Assembly: GCA_023105745.1 (NCBI GenBank)
Contig: JALGQZ010000004.1
Coordinates: forward strand, 66,456,612-66,520,611
Direction of reading: 5' to 3'
DNA length: 64,000 nt
DNA from: Austropuccinia psidii
Lineage: Eukaryota > Basidiomycota > Pucciniomycetes > Pucciniales > Sphaerophragmiaceae
A model generated the notes under the pieces. It searched no databases, was not told the origin of the DNA, and worked only from the letters and a program-made list of their open reading frames with translations. Position numbers and translations under genes: made by a program. Of the stretch, positions 1-11,053 are shown one piece after another. Each line of letters opens with the position of its first letter. The first letter of the stretch is position 1.

Positions 1-190
1 ATCCCTATGCTTGTGAAGGTTGCCAACAATGCTGACAAATTCTTATGCCTGTGCAGGCTCCCGACAATTCACATGCCAATCCTTACGCCTGTGCAGGCAC
101 CCAACAATTCACACACCAATCCTTACGACTGTGCAGGCGCCCGACAACTCACACACCAATCCTTACGCTTGTGAAGGTTCCCTACAATTT
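1..190. repeat. 40-bp minisatellite, about 4.5 copies
   Basis: A unit of about 40 bp recurs with its 'cttaygcctgtgcaggc' core near 42, 82, 122 and 162, plus a diverged copy at the left edge. Copies differ by a few substitutions. The array probably continues left of the window. An open frame through it is a by-product of the repeat. Confidence 0.85.
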
Positions 191-603
191 AAACAATTGA
201 ATACATGACTAAGATTAATAGCGTGTGACCATAGGAAAGGCAATGTTTCACAAATCTGCAGTGGATTGCTCACATGCGGGAACCTCCTGCTTTTTTACAG
301 TTAAGAATTGATATGGCTCTAAACCATGGAAGAAGAAAATATAGGAGACGGTAATGGCAACTATTGGCGCATTTTTGGCAAAAGAGGTTCACACAAACAA
401 ATACTCACTCAAACTTTTGGTGGGGCACATACAAAAATAAGTCTCACGCAATCAGGGATTCTCTCTAAGGAGGAAATAACTAAATTTTACGTGAACAAAG
501 AATGTAATAGAAATGGAAAATAACAAACATTGGATACAAATGATTTATTTAAAAGAAAGTATTACAAATAATAAAAAGAGGAAATAATGAGATTCTTTTA
601 ATT
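191..603. other. unassigned spacer
   Basis: I see no convincing gene here. It lies between the minisatellite and the 3' end of the minus-strand Zn2Cys6-like pseudogene. A 65-codon open frame at 326-523 has no recognisable motif. Confidence 0.5.
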
Positions 604-1936
604 TTACTTTTCTAAGTATTTTGAGACTATCCTGGTGATGTCCTCCTTTGGATAAGCCTCCAGTGCCTGGGCAAGGAGGGAGTTTAGTTCCTCCCGTAAT
701 TCCCGGTGCATCCACAAAAGGAATCATGTTGAGCAAGCAGCGATGCTCCAACAAGATTTGGTTGATGGATTCATGGAGGATGGCTCGAGGAATCATTAAA
801 GTTGGTTGTAAGTCAGTGAATTCCTGACAAGCGTCATCATGGGAATGAGAGGGGCTTTGCACCGCGGGGGAGGAGGCGTTGGGGTTCTCGGGGGCACTGG
901 AAGGGATCTCTGGGGAGGGAACCGGGGAACAGAAGGGGAAGGTGGGTGAGTCGGGTAAGAAGAAGGGGGAGGGGGGGATCCAATGGGCGTATCATTGATG
1001 ATTATTATGGAGCAGGGAGTGGTGGGAGAAGCTGGAGATGGTCAAAGGAGGGGTGAGGAAAAGCTGAGTAGAGTTAAAAAAGTGAAATTGGGACTTACCA
1101 AAAGGTTCCTCCGTGAATTGCGTAGGAGCCACCTCAGGTTCTGGCTCACAAGTCGTATTGTCCTCAGGTGGTTGGGAGGATGGACTCGGGCCAGGAATAG
1201 GTGGCTCTTTGGTTCGGGAGGGTTCTAAAAAAGGAGCAAGAGTCAGTTCACTCAACTCGAAAGTGAAAGTGAAAATGAAATGAAACTTTGGATTCTTACC
1301 GCGGAATAATTCCTCAGACCATCAGGTGCCACTTGGGCCTGGAGTGGGTTGCGGCGGGGTTCGCTCGCAAGGCAAACTAGGAACGGGAGAGTCTTGTTGG
1401 GGGGGATTCGGGGGGTTTTGTTCTATGAGTAATGGAAAAAAGTCAGTATTATTGCATGAAGAGAAATGAGATAAGGAGGAGAAAGAAAACTTACTTTGGA
1501 GTTTAAATCCCATCGGTGACAAGACATGGTGACAATCAGCCCAAGCTCAAATTTCCTCTTTCCATTGCCATCCTTCATTGGCCGGATAATCACTTCTCTC
1601 AGGTTGAGGAGTGAAGTGACCATTGGATGGTGGCCTAGGAGGGGGGGTGGACAAATCAATGCTTGAGGGGACAGGGCTAATCGTCTGGAATCGTTCCCGT
1701 CGGCCTGCTTGAGGTCCCGGTGTCCATTCGCGCTCGGATATCGTTTCATTATTGTTGACCACAAAGGAGTCCTCGCAAGGGCGTCTTGGGTGAGAACTCC
1801 TCTGGCCTCGTGGTTGGAAGGGGCGGACAACAAACAAACATTTCTTGTGTGCTTGTCGGCAAGCATCACAAGCGTCGGTCGTTGTCGAGGAACAAATGCA
1901 GGGGATACCCCGCTTGGTGCATAAAGTGCACGACAT
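604..1936 (-). pseudogene. decayed gene for a Zn2Cys6-like cysteine-cluster protein
   Basis: The start at 1936 follows a splice acceptor (branch-point-like ACTAAC, then TTTTTAG), so a 5' exon probably lies upstream. Residues 3-33 have cysteines spaced CX2CX6CX9CX2CX6C, the spacing of fungal Zn(II)2Cys6 clusters; the half CDACRQAHKKC looks most like the DNA-binding half. The rest is Pro/Ser-rich. A C-terminal helical-looking segment ends at the stop 604-606. Likely introns are 1299-1225 (75 nt) and one starting at 1098. Lesions are an in-frame TGA at 1547-1549, TGA at 1322-1324, and frame changes between about 1000 and 870 and near 706. From memory it belongs to a multicopy rust family; that is unchecked. 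A transcription-factor role is only an inference from the cysteine spacing. Confidence 0.6.
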
Positions 1937-4457
1937 CTAAAAACAAAACAATTGAGGTTAGTAACTGAATAGAAAGTAAACAATAAAGAAAGAAAATGAA
2001 GACGTACAATGAATTATAAATTTAAAAGGGAAACAAAATAAAAACGCTCTAGTCTGAAGTTTTTAAAAGTCTGGAAGAAAGTTGTGAAGAAAATAAGTAT
2101 TAATATCGGTACATAATGTCGACAGAAGTTAAAAAAAAGAGGTAAAGCACGAGGTGGATAGAAGGGAGGTTCTGAAAGGATCAGCAGAATAAACAAACAG
2201 GCAAAAGGAAGGGGAGTGGGTTTAGTGGAGTGCAAAAGACAAAAGTAGAAAGGCAGGAAGACCAAGGGGAATACGCACAAGAAGGACAAACGCGGGTGAG
2301 GTTGAACAAAGTGGAGCGGGTGAGAAAGAAAGTGAAGGGCGTGTCGTGTGAAGACGGTCTTTCATACCATGGTGAAGCTGAGACAATCTCAGCAGTTGCA
2401 GCACCCGCAAAAGTCTCAGCTTCAAGGGGTGTGGGCTAAATTGAAGCTCAGTGTCAGCGAATGCTGGCGTGAGGCAGAACAACAATGGGGTTCTGGCTGA
2501 GTATTGCAATTGATTGAACTGTCAAGCTCAGTCAAATCCCCTTTGTTTCCTTAAATAGCCACCCAATCACCCAGGAGGATGGTCGTGAGGCCCTCGTTGA
2601 ATGTCCATGGTGGGTGCAATTCTCAAATGCCCCATGCAGAAAAGAACGTGGTGCATTTGGTCACAAGTGACCGTGGCGAGATTACCGGCCATATGGTCTG
2701 GTAATAGTGTTTGAACAAAGGGGGGGGCTGTAAGACAAGTGAATACGGCGTGAGCTTGCCTCAACCCATTGCTCAGGTTTGCTTTTGGGTCATAATTGAA
2801 ATGCTCAGTGGCTGAACATTTTAATTGAACAGTAATTGAACTATTGATATAAATAACAATATCAAATGCACCATGCTGAGCCATTGCTCAGTCCTTTTTG
2901 TATGCACACAATATGAGCATTTGGCACAGCGTCGGGTGACATTTCAGCCAGGTGCAGCATTTCACACGCTTTGGTGAAGTGCTCCAAACTGAGCCTTCCA
3001 ATGAACTATTGCAAAAATTGTTCATTCCATGGCTTTACTGAGCACTTTCACACGGTGCTTTTGACCATGACATGCTCAGCTTGCGTGTGCAAATTGGGTG
3101 AAACGCAATGCTGAGCATGTGGCACATGAGCTACATATATGCAAACGATCGGAAGGTGCATGCACATCTGCTATATGCATTCAGGCTCAAGTAGTATTAC
3201 ACCTTCCTAATCTGTACAGACAACACTGTAGTACGCAGTACACCTTTGTAAATGAATGCTGCAGGGCAGAGAAAAAGTTGTTCAACGATGTAACATCCAA
3301 TCACGTCAAGCCATCGAGTCATAAATCTCACCTGCATCCCTTTGATGCACCTTGTTGGACAGCTCTGCCTAGCTATGGCACAGATGCGCATGTAATCCAA
3401 GTTAATGTAAGTGGGTCATAGTGGGATGACTGTTTATTTGGGTCATACACAAACAGTGGATTCCATCCGGTGCCATTGTCAGGGAAAACAATGACTGGCC
3501 CTGCTTGTTCATTGCGCGTTCTCATTGTCGGGCAGCCACATGCATATGCAGGCAACTTTCATACGCCTGGAAGACATTTTACTGCCAGTCTTCCGACTGG
3601 CTATTTTCTTGGTCGGGTGGTCAGCTTGACTGCAGATGCTCACCTGCTCACGTGTGGAAACCTGAGGCCAATCAGTGTGGATTTGCTTCAGCCTCATCTG
3701 CATTAGAATAATCCCAGCCTATGTTTGCATGGGTATCTCCCACCGTGGGTCATTTTCTGCACATTCTCATGCACCCGCACAAGCTGTGGGGCCAGGCTTG
3801 CAGCCAAAAATTCCCTTGGGCGGGTGGCCTCTTTCTCTGGAGTTTTGTACACGTGTGAGGCAAAGACCCTGATGCCAATATTGGTGGATTAGTACCCGCC
3901 TCAAACCCAATAGGGGTGAATGTATATGTGGATCACGGCTCACAGTTGGTGCCCCCTTTGATCATGCCACACATCCCCCCTGGAAGCCCAGTAGGCGTCA
4001 ATCATCAAAAAACTTCACACAAAATCAAACTCATGTTTGATGGAACACCACGGAACATATCTCACCTGCCCACACACAAACATCCCCACAGTGAGATTGC
4101 CCTTTGAAACTGCCAACATTGCCCAGTAGGTCCCTGTGAACAATTAAACTGGGGAGCATACGCTCATTGTTCGCTGTCACACCAGCGAAAATGGCTGCAT
4201 GCCTCTAATATGCCCTCCACAATAAGTTGCTACAACCCACCCAATTTCGGATATGCTAATGTCAACCTTGTTCCACCAAAGGTTTCGTAACTTGCTGCAG
4301 ATCCAGCAGTCATATCGGTGCACCCACATTTTGGCCACCTTGCCTTGATATATGCCCCAAATCGGATATGAAAATTATGAGCCCAAGAGGCCCACCCCCA
4401 TCAAGACCATGCACATAACCACAGGCCATCCCCCCTTGACCCCATTGCTGCCTCTCA
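1937..4457. other. unassigned region upstream of the Zn2Cys6-like pseudogene
   Basis: No gene can be supported. It probably holds the 5' exon and promoter of the minus-strand pseudogene: a TATA-like CTATTTAA lies on the minus strand near 2552-2559. GCTCAG/CTGAGC words are frequent from about 2440 to 3120. Short minus-strand open frames at 3197-3703 may be remnants of coding sequence, but none has a motif I can name. Confidence 0.4.
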
Positions 4458-4463
4458 TATAAG
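4458..4463 (+). promoter_or_regulatory. TATA-like box of the SNF2-type pseudogene
   Basis: TATAAG lies 75 nt upstream of the ATG at 4538 and is followed by a pyrimidine-rich leader. Position and orientation fit a core promoter. There is no experimental support. Confidence 0.4.
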
Positions 4464-4537
4464 TTCCCCACCTGCGCTTATTTGTCTTCATTCCGTTTAT
4501 CTAACCCTTCCCGATCATATAATTTAAAATAGCCATC

Positions 4538-6971
4538 ATGTCAACCCCTTCACAACCACTTTACATTGGGATGATTAATATTCGGATTCAAATAAATAGT
4601 GATATAACCTTAAATCCTGAGAGTTCCCACTTAGATTCTTGGATTATCATATGGCACAATCAACACAACATATTTGTTTATCTCCCCAATCACCAGTGTG
4701 CTATTGGCTCTCTACCTGGAACCCTTTCCAAAACATTGATACCATTCCTTGGGGAACTAAAACCTTTCATGCACTGTGGTCCTGGTGGGGCATGGATTGA
4801 AAATTGCCAATCCAATCCTACTCAAATATTATTTGTTGAGGGATTATTTATGACTGATGCAAATGATCCCTCCTCATCTCAGAAACCCAATCTAGCCTTG
4901 ATGTTCTTCACATGGTATCCAAACATTTTATTCATAATGGAAAGCTTTTGAACACAAGATTTCCAGCTTAAAATGCCAAAAGAATATGACTGTAATACTC
5001 ATAGTCAATGTCAACTCTTTACTCCAACATTTCCCGCTTCAAACTTGACGCCAGCTTCATATCCTGCTGTTTCATCATTGATTTCCAAGCAAAAACTGAT
5101 ACAATTACCCAGTTGATCAGACCTCCCCATGATGACCCCGCCCCATGCCATTATTCAAACTCCCCTCCTCCCTCATCAAAAGACCGGACTAGCTTTTCTC
5201 TGGGATCAAGAAATTCCCAATGGCCAATCAGCCCGTAACCTTTGGGCCACCTCACCCCCAGGATCCACTTTTAATGCCAGGAACATCATTACAAACAAGG
5301 TCGTTAGCTCATTTGAATCCCTTTCAACCAATACCCCTCTTGGAGGACTGCTTGCGGATGATATGGGATTAGGTAAAGCCATTCAGGCCATTGCTCTAAT
5401 TGGTACCTCCAAGGAGCGGATGATTGCAAACCCCCATCGCTCCACGCCCACCATGATCATCTGCCCCCCTTGCTTAATTACCAACTGGCAATCAGAAATA
5501 TCCAAGCATGCTCAGGCTGGAGCGCTGCATGCCAAAATCTACCATGGTACCACTTGTCACTCATTATACAAAGCCGACATCTTAAAATATGATATCATCA
5601 TCACTTCTTACAATACTATCACCCAAGAATTTAAGCAAACCAATACTTCTACATCATTCATTTTTCAAATCAATTGGCATTGTATAATTTTGGATGAAGC
5701 ACAGTGAGTGGCTGAGCTTAAAAGATTCAAATTACCTTTTATATCCAATAACCCTTTCCCCATCTTATAGCTATATTCGCTCTCAATACACTGCCACTCA
5801 CCGTGCCATTAATAGCCTCCTTTCATCCCGTCAAATATGTTTAACAGGCACACCTATTCACAACACCATTTATGACCTTTTGGGCATAATATCATTCATC
5901 ACTCAACCCCAGAGCGCCGATCAAGATAACTGGTCACCATTCATCCTGAGTAGTCTTTCCAAAGGTTGCAATGATATCTTGCATTTTGCATTGCGGCATT
6001 TAAGTTTGCGCCGCACCAAAACCACACATCTCAAATCCCTCCCCACTATTAGCCATCATTAGGAGCTGCTCCCACTCAACCCAACCATGCAGCAAGAATA
6101 TTCCACATTATATGAAGAACTTCTATCATCCAAAAGCAAAGGACCAGGAGAATTTTTCAGAAATATTAATAAGCTGTGAGTATTTTGTAACCATCACATC
6201 ATGCTTAACACAATTGCGGAAGCAGATTTGGAAGACCCTGAGGGCAGGAGCATTCAGGATAACTCCCCAACAATCACACGAGCTATTGTGGATGTGGAAA
6301 CATGCATGATGAGTAGTAAAATTGCACACCTCCTACAAAGCTTAATGAAGAACAAACAAACAAGGTTTGGTCCAACCAAATTGGTGGTTTATACCCAATG
6401 GACCCAATTTCTAGATTTGTGCGTTAATTCTAATATGCATCCATTACCAATTGAATCCATCTGACTTTTTTATATTGTAGAATTGGTATTGCACTTGCCC
6501 ATCACTCTATCCTTTCAGCACAAATTGATGGAACAATTACAGCACGAGCACAGAAGAATGCACTGGAGAATTTCTTCAATAATCCTGAATGTGAAGTACT
6601 GATTGCATCCATTGCCACAGCTGGAACTGGCCTTAATATAACCTGTGCTAATATGGTCTGTTTAATGGTGAGGGGACCCCCAAAATTCTGCCCTGATTTG
6701 CGGCCCCTGACATCCACATTTCCAGGAGCCCAATTGGAACCCAACCATTGAGGCTCAGACTGTTGATCAACTCAATTGTATTGGCCAAAAACAACCTGTA
6801 AAGGTCATCCACTATATCACTCCTCATTCAGTTGAGGTCAACATGTGGAAGGTACCTTTCAAGCTCATCTTTGACCCTAATTGTATTGCTATTCTAAACT
6901 CCTTCCTTATGGAAATGCCATTTTCCAAACACCAATAGGTCCAAGAAAAGAAAAAATCATTAACTGCATGA
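4538..6971 (+). pseudogene. SNF2-family (RAD5/RAD16-like) ATPase, decayed, five exons
   Basis: Exons 4538-5703, 5771-6418, 6481-6667, 6726-6851 and 6939-6971 splice in one frame (720 codons). The introns are 67, 62, 58 and 87 nt. Motif I reads DMGLGKA with Lys at residue 280; the usual Thr after GK is Ala. The DEAH box (residue 386) is split by intron 1 and followed by YIRS. LTGTPIHN, VVYTQWTQFLDL, ATAGTGLN, LMEPNWNP and a C-terminal QEKKKSL follow in the family order. In motif VI both expected arginines are lost (VDQLNCIGQ). In-frame stops lie at 4949-4951, 5114-5116, 6060-6062 and 6177-6179. The family remodels chromatin or acts in DNA repair by ATP-driven translocation on DNA. No RING or HIRAN domain is visible. 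The first 190 residues match nothing I know. This copy is dead. Confidence 0.85.
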
Positions 6972-7276
6972 GCCTTACTGATATTATATAATTTGTGTTT
7001 GACCAAGTTGATCACACCTGTGCACCCTGGCATAGGTCCACAATTATGAACACCATGAGCTGGATCAAACTCCTTCAATATTTCCTGAATGAAAATGAGC
7101 AATAGAGTATTATTTCTAAGGGAGATGGTGATACAGTCCAACTCATATTGTCTATATTCTGACATATTTAGCAAGTTGTTGCATCTTTAAGAAATAATAA
7201 TCAGATTGTATTACACCTGCACAAATAATTCACGAAATGTTAATTTGTGATGGTGCTATACATTTATATTACTAAG
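6972..7276. other. spacer between convergent pseudogenes
   Basis: About 300 bp of AT-rich sequence between the 3' ends of the SNF2-like and the minus-strand pseudogene. No feature stands out. Confidence 0.5.
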
Positions 7277-8735
7277 TTATTGCAGAGCATCACCATTTGG
7301 CCTAGTAACTGGCATGTCAAGTATTTTGAGGGTGCTAGTCTGCATCTTACTACAGCTTTTGAGCCAATCTTGATCAAATACCTGAAATGATAAGCCTTCT
7401 GGAATATAGTCATTGTCTGTCAATTGTAATTCTGGAAATCTATCAATAGTTTTTTTACCCTTTTTTTAATGCAATCACAAAACTCTATGTCTTGATCCAT
7501 TTTTAATACCAATTCATTAAATAACTGGGAGCGCCAGCATAATCCCACTTTGCGGTAAACTTGATGGCCATTTTCCAGTACGTCCTCAGTATCTGAACAT
7601 ACTCAAGAGTCATTGAATTATGATGCTAGAATGGGAAATTTAGCCGTATCACACCATCCACAATGGCGCTCACAGGTCTGCACATAATCAAGTAGATCAT
7701 CATCAGTCTTTGCTCACAATGAAGAAGAGATACATTAACTAACCCTTTGATGAATCTTTGCAAGCTTTTGATTCTCCTTCTTTTTAACCAAATACTCAGC
7801 ATCCTTTTGAATAGACTTCCATTCTCTTTTCAAATAAGTGAAATATCGCTCCATTAAAGCCGCCACGACCCCATAGTTATTATGATCCTTGTTCCAACAG
7901 TAATGATGATACTCGGTGCTGACAAGTGAAAGATGGAATGTACGGTAAAACACCATAGACATCAGCTCATTGAACGGATGTTTCCATGAGCTCTCCCAGT
8001 CCCAAGTGAATCGCTTTAGTCCTAGCTTGTGGAGCTCATTTTGGCAGTAGCTTTGGAAACCCTGAGACTGAACCTGTGTTGATGGCTCATTGAAAACATC
8101 CTTGGGGACATATCCGAGATGAACAGCCACATGAATTGCAATTTCACGCTCTTCTGTGCTTGGTGGTGCTGGTAGTGAGGAAAAATCCTTATCCCTAACT
8201 TTGAGTAGGAACAGGCAATGGGCATGTACTGCTGATCTCAGTCCATGGACATTCTCTGGAAGTTCTGCTTTCAGCCATTTTTGTTGCTCCTTCTAGCTTG
8301 CACGTTTTGCCACATTGTGAGCTTTATGAGCCTGGTTCCTTTGCTGTCTGACCTGGGATTGTTCAAGCATACTCTGGGCAAGGGGCATTTGAGGATGGGT
8401 GAACTCACTATTTGACTGAGTACCATGCTCATGCGCAGTGAAATTGTCCCTCCTTGGTTCATCATTTGTTTCCATTTGAGTCGGAGACATGTTCTCATCC
8501 TCATCATCCACCATTTTTTCTCTTGATGAACTGGCATGAGCTGTTCTTGGTTTGGAGGCATATGGATGATGACATCCATTGACTTTCTCTTTATGGACCA
8601 AAGGTGAAGATGCATAAAGTTCATCACCTGCCATGCACATCATCAGTTAACACATCAAAAGATTAATGAAGACTGGTCATACTCACAATCTTCAATTGGC
8701 TCCTGAGATCGGACTTACTTGCCTTTAGGTGCCAT
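7277..8735 (-). pseudogene. unrecognised rust-type gene, decayed
   Basis: A start ATG at 8735-8733 (MAPKGK) is followed by exon 8735-8687, intron 8686-8628 (GTGAGT...GCAG, 59 nt) and a long exon. The readable protein has a Ser/Gln/Met-rich, acidic N-terminal half, then a Trp-rich block (FTWDWESSWKHPFNE ... YHHYCWNKDHNNYG ... YLKREWKS) and a C-terminal block with TDNDYIPEGLSFQVFDQDW, ending at TAA 7277-7279. Lesions in the same frame are TAA near 8716, TAG 8293-8295, TAA 7618-7620 and TGA 7603-7605, plus a frame change in the A-runs near 7450-7470. A second small intron near 7750-7715 is possible. I do not recognise a domain. I believe it is a multicopy rust family, unchecked. A splice acceptor just upstream of the ATG suggests a further 5' exon near 8800-8870. 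Confidence 0.6.
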
Positions 8736-10808
8736 ATCTAACCCATGAAACAAAAATATCAAATTGTGAAAAAGTTTATACTCCAAAATTAAAATGACTT
8801 ACTTTGATGAAGCGTCAATCCTGGATTTCCCCCTGACAGACCACTCCAAGTTACATTCTCCAATGGTCTTTTTCATCGCTTCCCATCCATGCGCCTTTCA
8901 TCGCCCACATTGTGGTATTCCATACCTTTTTACCAGTTTCAAGAATTTTTTTGAAAATTAACAGTTGAAAAATCAAGATCAAAATGACTAATTCAGGAAA
9001 TCACCACTCAAAAGACATGATTAAAAATCACACACACCCAGGAACAACATCAATAGTAGGGAGGAATGGAAGAATTTAGAATTCAGAATAGAAATAACCA
9101 ACATATTTCTACAATTGAATAAATAATAGGGAAATCCAACCTTATGGAGTTATACAAGAAAACCTACATATAAGCCTTACAGAATCAACAATAGGCTTAA
9201 TACATACATAAAAAACTCAAAATTACATGGACAAAGCAACATTGTAGTATTATATCCACCCTAAAGCCATCAAGAAGATTATATTACCAAGAATTACAGT
9301 AACCAAATACAGTTCATGTGACACAAGGATCATATGACAGTATCCAATTCAACTCAATACATGGGAAATCCACTAAAAACCTGAAATTAAATAACAATAC
9401 AGGCACTTAAAGAAGGTTTATGCAATCCACATGCATGACATCTAGACATTACACAGCCACAGGATTATTAAAATTCAACTTAATTGAAATTCAACTAACT
9501 GCATGCAAGGGGAATACACTAAACTGTAAACCACACAGCAATTACAGTAATCAAGAATTAAAAACTTGAGAAGATATCCCCACATTACACAGCATTATTT
9601 CCTGAAACTAAATAAATCTTACAAACAAAATTATACAAGGGCTTATTCACATGACACCATCTTCATCCTTTACTCATCAGCATTAATTCCTCAAGGCTGT
9701 GCAAGCTGATTAAAGCAGTGCAAAAGAGAAGTAACCTGATATTCTTATCAAAATCCCCACAAACAAAAAACATCTCAATCTTAATTTTGACCAAACAAAT
9801 GGTGAAAATATCTCAGTCATATGATACCATTCCCAATTTTGCACACTAGCATTAATCTCTCAAGGCTTTGCAATATTACTAATGCAGTATAACAGATAGG
9901 TCATCTGACTCTTGTTACAAAAATCTACACCAGCAAAGTTATCTCAAGGGAAAGAATGAAACTTTACATGGAGAACCCATGGGTACTTCTCACAACATAA
10001 AAGGAGGCCTCTCTCTCTCATTTTCTCCTCTTCTCCCCATGAATCCAATTAGTTATATACCAAGAAGGAGAATAACTATTCATCCCTTACTAGTAGGTTA
10101 ATCTAGAAATTATTATTATTATTATTATTATCACATTACATTAAAAGTGATTTATATATAGCTGTAGTTAACAGTAGGTCTGCCTATATTATAAATTCAT
10201 CTATTAGTGAAATAATCATACTAAACAAAATATTTATATTATACTCTTCTCACTAGAAGAAAATACATATCACTATTATTATTATCACAAAATATATATT
10301 TAACATATTATCAAAATTATTTATCAATTACACTTATTTAAAATATCAAACAATATTATTATATTATCACTATTACTAAATTTTCTCATATTGAGCTATT
10401 ATCCATTAAACAAAATACCTTCAACAAAGAAAAAAACTTAAAATCACCACTCAGTACTATTATATCTAATATTTATTTTACTCAATTATTACTTTATTAT
10501 CCTACAATCACCTACAAATTTATCTTTTGAAATTATTTTATCTAAATTAGTATTATTATTTTATCATTGGGCTGATTATTGAATAGGTCTGATAGAGACT
10601 GCTAAAAAGTCTTCTCTAGTTGTAAAGCCACAATCTTAAATATTGATTTGTGAGCTCTGTAGGGAGATTGTTTAGTATATTCAGAGGGGCAGCAAAACCA
10701 CCATTAGCACCTTTGGTTACAGGATTATTCCAGCAATTCAAAACTGTTTACCTGTGATTTCCCCTTCAAGGACTTCCTTATCCAATCCCACACCAAAAGG
10801 AGTTCCAC
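8736..10808. other. unassigned AT-rich region, possibly including the E6 5' LTR
   Basis: No coding frame above background. There is a TATA-like acataaaagg near 10000 followed by a CT-rich tract, and a long AT-rich stretch at 10090-10560. Sequence up to about 10809 could be the 5' LTR of E6, because a TGG-starting PBS-like sequence follows. I could not identify a second copy of it, so the LTR is not established. Confidence 0.35.
10109..10131. repeat. (ATT)n microsatellite
   Basis: About eight uninterrupted ATT units. Confidence 0.9.
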
Positions 10809-10811
10809 ATC

Positions 10812-10828
10812 TGGTGTCCCAACAGTGG
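10812..10828 (+). other. possible primer-binding site of E6
   Basis: TGGTGTCCCAACAGTGG follows '...ttccaca' by 2 nt, the same geometry as the PBS of E1/E2 (TGGGGGCCCAGCCGTGAT after '...ttaca' plus 2 nt). It lies just upstream of the E6 gag-like frame. The tRNA partner is not identified. Confidence 0.4.
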
Positions 10829-10926
10829 CCTTTCAACTTCAACATTCAATAATCAGTCAATAATCAAGGAAGAAGATAATCAAATCAACATAACTCACAA
10901 AAATAATTATCATTATCAAGAATTAA

Positions 10927-11053
10927 CAATCAACACTCTCATACACTCTGGAATCTGGAAACAAAGCCCATTCCAAATCATCATCACCATCACAATCCTC
11001 AAATCAATCATATCATTTTTATTATCCAGTAAAAGAAGGAACACCAGAAAATC
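10927..11053 (+). pseudogene. E6 gag-like ORF, fragment left of E1
   Basis: This frame is open from the TAA at 10924-10926 to the E1 insertion point and continues in frame at 18123 (codon C|AA split by the insertion). It encodes a Ser-rich stretch ending YPVKEGTPEN. The true start must be further upstream or in another exon. Confidence 0.6.

Noticed and set aside
20..208. 62-codon open frame through the left edge
   Set aside because: It is produced by the 40-bp minisatellite, whose period of 40 is not a multiple of three; the protein is not repetitive in any meaningful way.
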